Made by a program: the position numbers and the translations under genes. The notes under the pieces are model-generated. The model was not told the origin of the DNA. It made no database searches and was given only the letters and a program-made list of their open reading frames with translations. A stretch of DNA of 64,000 nt from Pseudoalteromonas aurantia (GTDB taxonomy: Bacteria; Pseudomonadota; Gammaproteobacteria; Enterobacterales; Alteromonadaceae): the NCBI RefSeq assembly GCF_005886875.1, contig NZ_PNBY01000012.1, positions 1-64,000 on the forward strand, given 5' to 3'. Of the stretch, positions 62,123 to 64,000 are shown in pieces (positions within the stretch are counted from its first letter, which is position 1; each line of letters begins with the position of its first letter).

Positions 62123-63856
62123 ATGAATAAAATAATAAATAAGGGGATGCTTTCGGGCTTGGTGTTTTTGATGGCTATTATCGTGGGCCTTTACATTAAT
62201 GCATGGGTGCCTAAACAGTGGGTAGAGCAAATTTATCATTACGATGTATCAAAAAATGAACATGGACAATTGAGCTATGTATTTAAAGGAGAAACTCAAA
62301 TTATTGAACACGTTACCGATTATGCTAACTCTGTATTAAACCAAACGCATCTTGATCAGCTAGGAGATGTGGATCCAGCAATAAAAAGCCAATGGGTTAG
62401 GTTAAATAATGGCGATATTGCACAGCTTAAACCTGCTTTTCATTTTGGTTTTTGGTCATTAATGCCAGCCATCGTAACCATATCGCTTTGTTTATTGACG
62501 AGAGAACCGTTGAGTGCGTTATTCTCAGGCATTATTACTGGCGCATTTAGTTTGGGTTTATTTGATATTACAGATGGGGTGATCATCCCTTATTTGGCTA
62601 ATCAAAGTAGTGTGGGTTTATTAATATTGTATTTATGGTTACTTGGTGGGCTGTTAGGAGTATGGTCAAAAACGGGGGCGGCACAAGCTTTTGCCGATTT
62701 TATGACACACCATTGTGTGAAGGGACCTCGCTCAGCGAAAGTCATTACTTGGTTGCTCGGCGTTCTCTTTTTTCAGGGCGGTACAATGAGTACAGTGCTC
62801 GTTGGGACAACGGTAAAGCCTTTTGCAGATAAAGCAAAAGTTAGTCATGAAGAAATGAGCTATATTGTTGATTCAACTGCCTCGCCAATTGCTGCCGTAC
62901 TGGCTTTTAACGCTTGGCCTGCTTATGTTCAGGCTTTGATTTTTGTGCCTGGAGTGGCGTTTTTAGCCACCGAATCACAGCGAATTGAGTTTTTCTTTTC
63001 CAGCATACCCTTTAGTTTTTATGGGGTGTTAGCGGTGTTAGGGACCTTGCTCTTGAGTCTAAATATTACACGGTTTTCTGGGGAACGGATAAGGCAAGCT
63101 CAACAGCGTGCCGCGAAGACAGGTAAACTGGATGCTGATGGTGCAACACCTCTGAGTGCAAAAGAACTACATACCACGGATGTACCAAAAGGTTATTTAC
63201 CCAATGCGATGGAGTTTTTATGCCCATTATTGGTTTTAGTCACTATCGCAGTAGGTACTTTTATTGTGCTTGGAACACCGGAAGTTAACTGGGCCTTTTC
63301 GGCGGCTTTATTATTGAGTATTGCGGTGGCGCTTGGCAAAGGGATGGCGCTAGTGGATGTGATAGATGGATTAGGAAATGGTCTTAAAGGGGTTGTTTTG
63401 GCCTCGGTTATTCTCATGTTGGCAGTGGTTGTTGGAACATTAAGTAAAGAGCTTGGAGGTGGCTTATACTTAGTTAATTTACTTGGCGATAGCATTGCAT
63501 ATTGGTTGTTGCCGCTGTTGTTATTGTTACTGAGTATGGTGATTGCTTTTTCGACCGGAACCAGTTGGGGAACGTATGCGATTGCTTTTCCGCTCGCTAT
63601 GCCATTGGCTTGGTCGATCGGTCATATCCACGAATTACAAAACATAGAACTGTATATGATGATCTGCTTTACGACAGTACTTAATGGGAGCATATACGGT
63701 GATCAATGTTCGCCGATCTCAGATACCACCATTTTAAGTGCTATGACTACTGGGTGCGATTTAATGGACCATGTTAAGTCACAAATTGTGCCCGCCACAT
63801 GGGCTATGGCTGCGGCCGCATCAATGTGGACTGCCAGTGTCATTATTTTTACTTAG
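62123..63856 (+). CDS. NhaC family Na+/H+ antiporter-like transporter
   Basis: Inner-membrane transporter of 577 residues with about 11-12 helices. The first helix (about 10-28) is followed by an unusual periplasmic loop of about 80 residues (to about 112). Landmarks are [60 protein letters not shown] and a C-terminal [20 protein letters not shown], all NhaC/tetracycline-resistance-like antiporter signatures. Relatives also move amino acids or dipeptides. Divergent from the receptor/peptidase/deacylase operon, so it may import the released product with sodium. Nine bases before a LysR gene. Confidence 0.88.
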   Translation: MNKIINKGMLSGLVFLMAIIVGLYINAWVPKQWVEQIYHYDVSKNEHGQLSYVFKGETQIIEHVTDYANSVLNQTHLDQLGDVDPAIKSQWVRLNNGDIAQLKPAFHFGFWSLMPAIVTISLCLLTREPLSALFSGIITGAFSLGLFDITDGVIIPYLANQSSVGLLILYLWLLGGLLGVWSKTGAAQAFADFMTHHCVKGPRSAKVITWLLGVLFFQGGTMSTVLVGTTVKPFADKAKVSHEEMSYIVDSTASPIAAVLAFNAWPAYVQALIFVPGVAFLATESQRIEFFFSSIPFSFYGVLAVLGTLLLSLNITRFSGERIRQAQQRAAKTGKLDADGATPLSAKELHTTDVPKGYLPNAMEFLCPLLVLVTIAVGTFIVLGTPEVNWAFSAALLLSIAVALGKGMALVDVIDGLGNGLKGVVLASVILMLAVVVGTLSKELGGGLYLVNLLGDSIAYWLLPLLLLLLSMVIAFSTGTSWGTYAIAFPLAMPLAWSIGHIHELQNIELYMMICFTTVLNGSIYGDQCSPISDTTILSAMTTGCDLMDHVKSQIVPATWAMAAAASMWTASVIIFT

Positions 63857-63865
63857 GGAGATGAA

Positions 63866-64000
63866 ATGCGCTTACGTCATATAGAGGTATTTTATGCTGT
63901 TTATACGACAGGCTCGATTACGAACGCGGCGAAGATATTACATGTATCTCAGCCGTCTGTCAGTAAGGTTTTGGGCCATGCAGAAATGCAACTAGGTTTT
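63866..64000 (+). CDS. LysR family regulator, truncated by window end
   Basis: First 45 residues of a LysR-type protein: MRLRHIEVFYAVYTTGSITN then AAKILHVSQPSVSKVLGHAE, the classic winged helix start. A GGAG site precedes the ATG. Directly downstream of the NhaC-type transporter, so probably the local regulator. Confidence 0.88.
   Translation, partial: MRLRHIEVFYAVYTTGSITNAAKILHVSQPSVSKVLGHAEMQLGF

Overview
The window reads as chromosome of a marine gammaproteobacterium of the Pseudoalteromonas/Alteromonadales type. This is inferred from about 40% G+C, the gene order ald / lrp-ftsK-lolA-rarA-crcB-serS, several chemoreceptors, many TonB-dependent receptors and secreted enzymes. No tRNA, rRNA, CRISPR array, insertion sequence or complete prophage was seen. 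Several gene remnants occur between intact operons.

Layout. 1-10 kb: a chemoreceptor, a decayed Ig/PKD-like fragment, asnS, a P-loop kinase-like protein, a DUF1963 protein, a GNAT acetyltransferase and an unusually long aconitase B resembling the Bacteroidetes form. 10-25 kb: a siderophore-type TonB receptor with a Fur-like box, a dCACHE chemoreceptor, alanine dehydrogenase divergent from lrp, then the housekeeping run ftsK, lolA, rarA, crcB, serS, and a third chemoreceptor. 25-31 kb: a porin plus a half-size PstS-like periplasmic protein, VF530 and DUF2805 proteins, a TPR protein, a secreted HExxH peptidase, a small lipocalin-like protein and a degraded stretch with chemoreceptor-like reading frames.

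31-35 kb: a GntR regulator followed by an Xaa-Pro (M24) peptidase broken by one frameshift, an ornithine cyclodeaminase/pyrroline-2-carboxylate reductase homologue and a small membrane protein. This looks like an imino-acid/peptide use operon. A substrate-binding-protein pseudogene follows.

35-51 kb is the most interesting block. One strand carries an Asp/Asn beta-hydroxylase, a GNAT acetyltransferase, a DUF6916 protein, three phage-tail-collar (microcystin-dependent-protein-like) proteins, a subtilase remnant, a TIGR03032-type protein and a 3,778-residue surface protein. The giant protein carries cadherin-like, Ig-like, RTX-like, Calx-beta and choice-of-anchor domains. It ends in an internal GlyGly-CTERM signal, followed by a second signal-peptide-like segment and an outer-membrane beta-barrel. 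The sequence suggests a two-product polyprotein, possibly modified by the hydroxylase and acetyltransferase encoded upstream.

51-64 kb: a LysR regulator divergent from hutH-hutU (histidine to imidazolonepropionate; the HutU is the long, animal-UROC1-like form). Then comes a scavenging operon (TonB receptor, M14 carboxypeptidase lipoprotein, N-acyl-D-amino-acid deacylase lipoprotein) divergent from an NhaC-type antiporter and a LysR gene cut by the window end.
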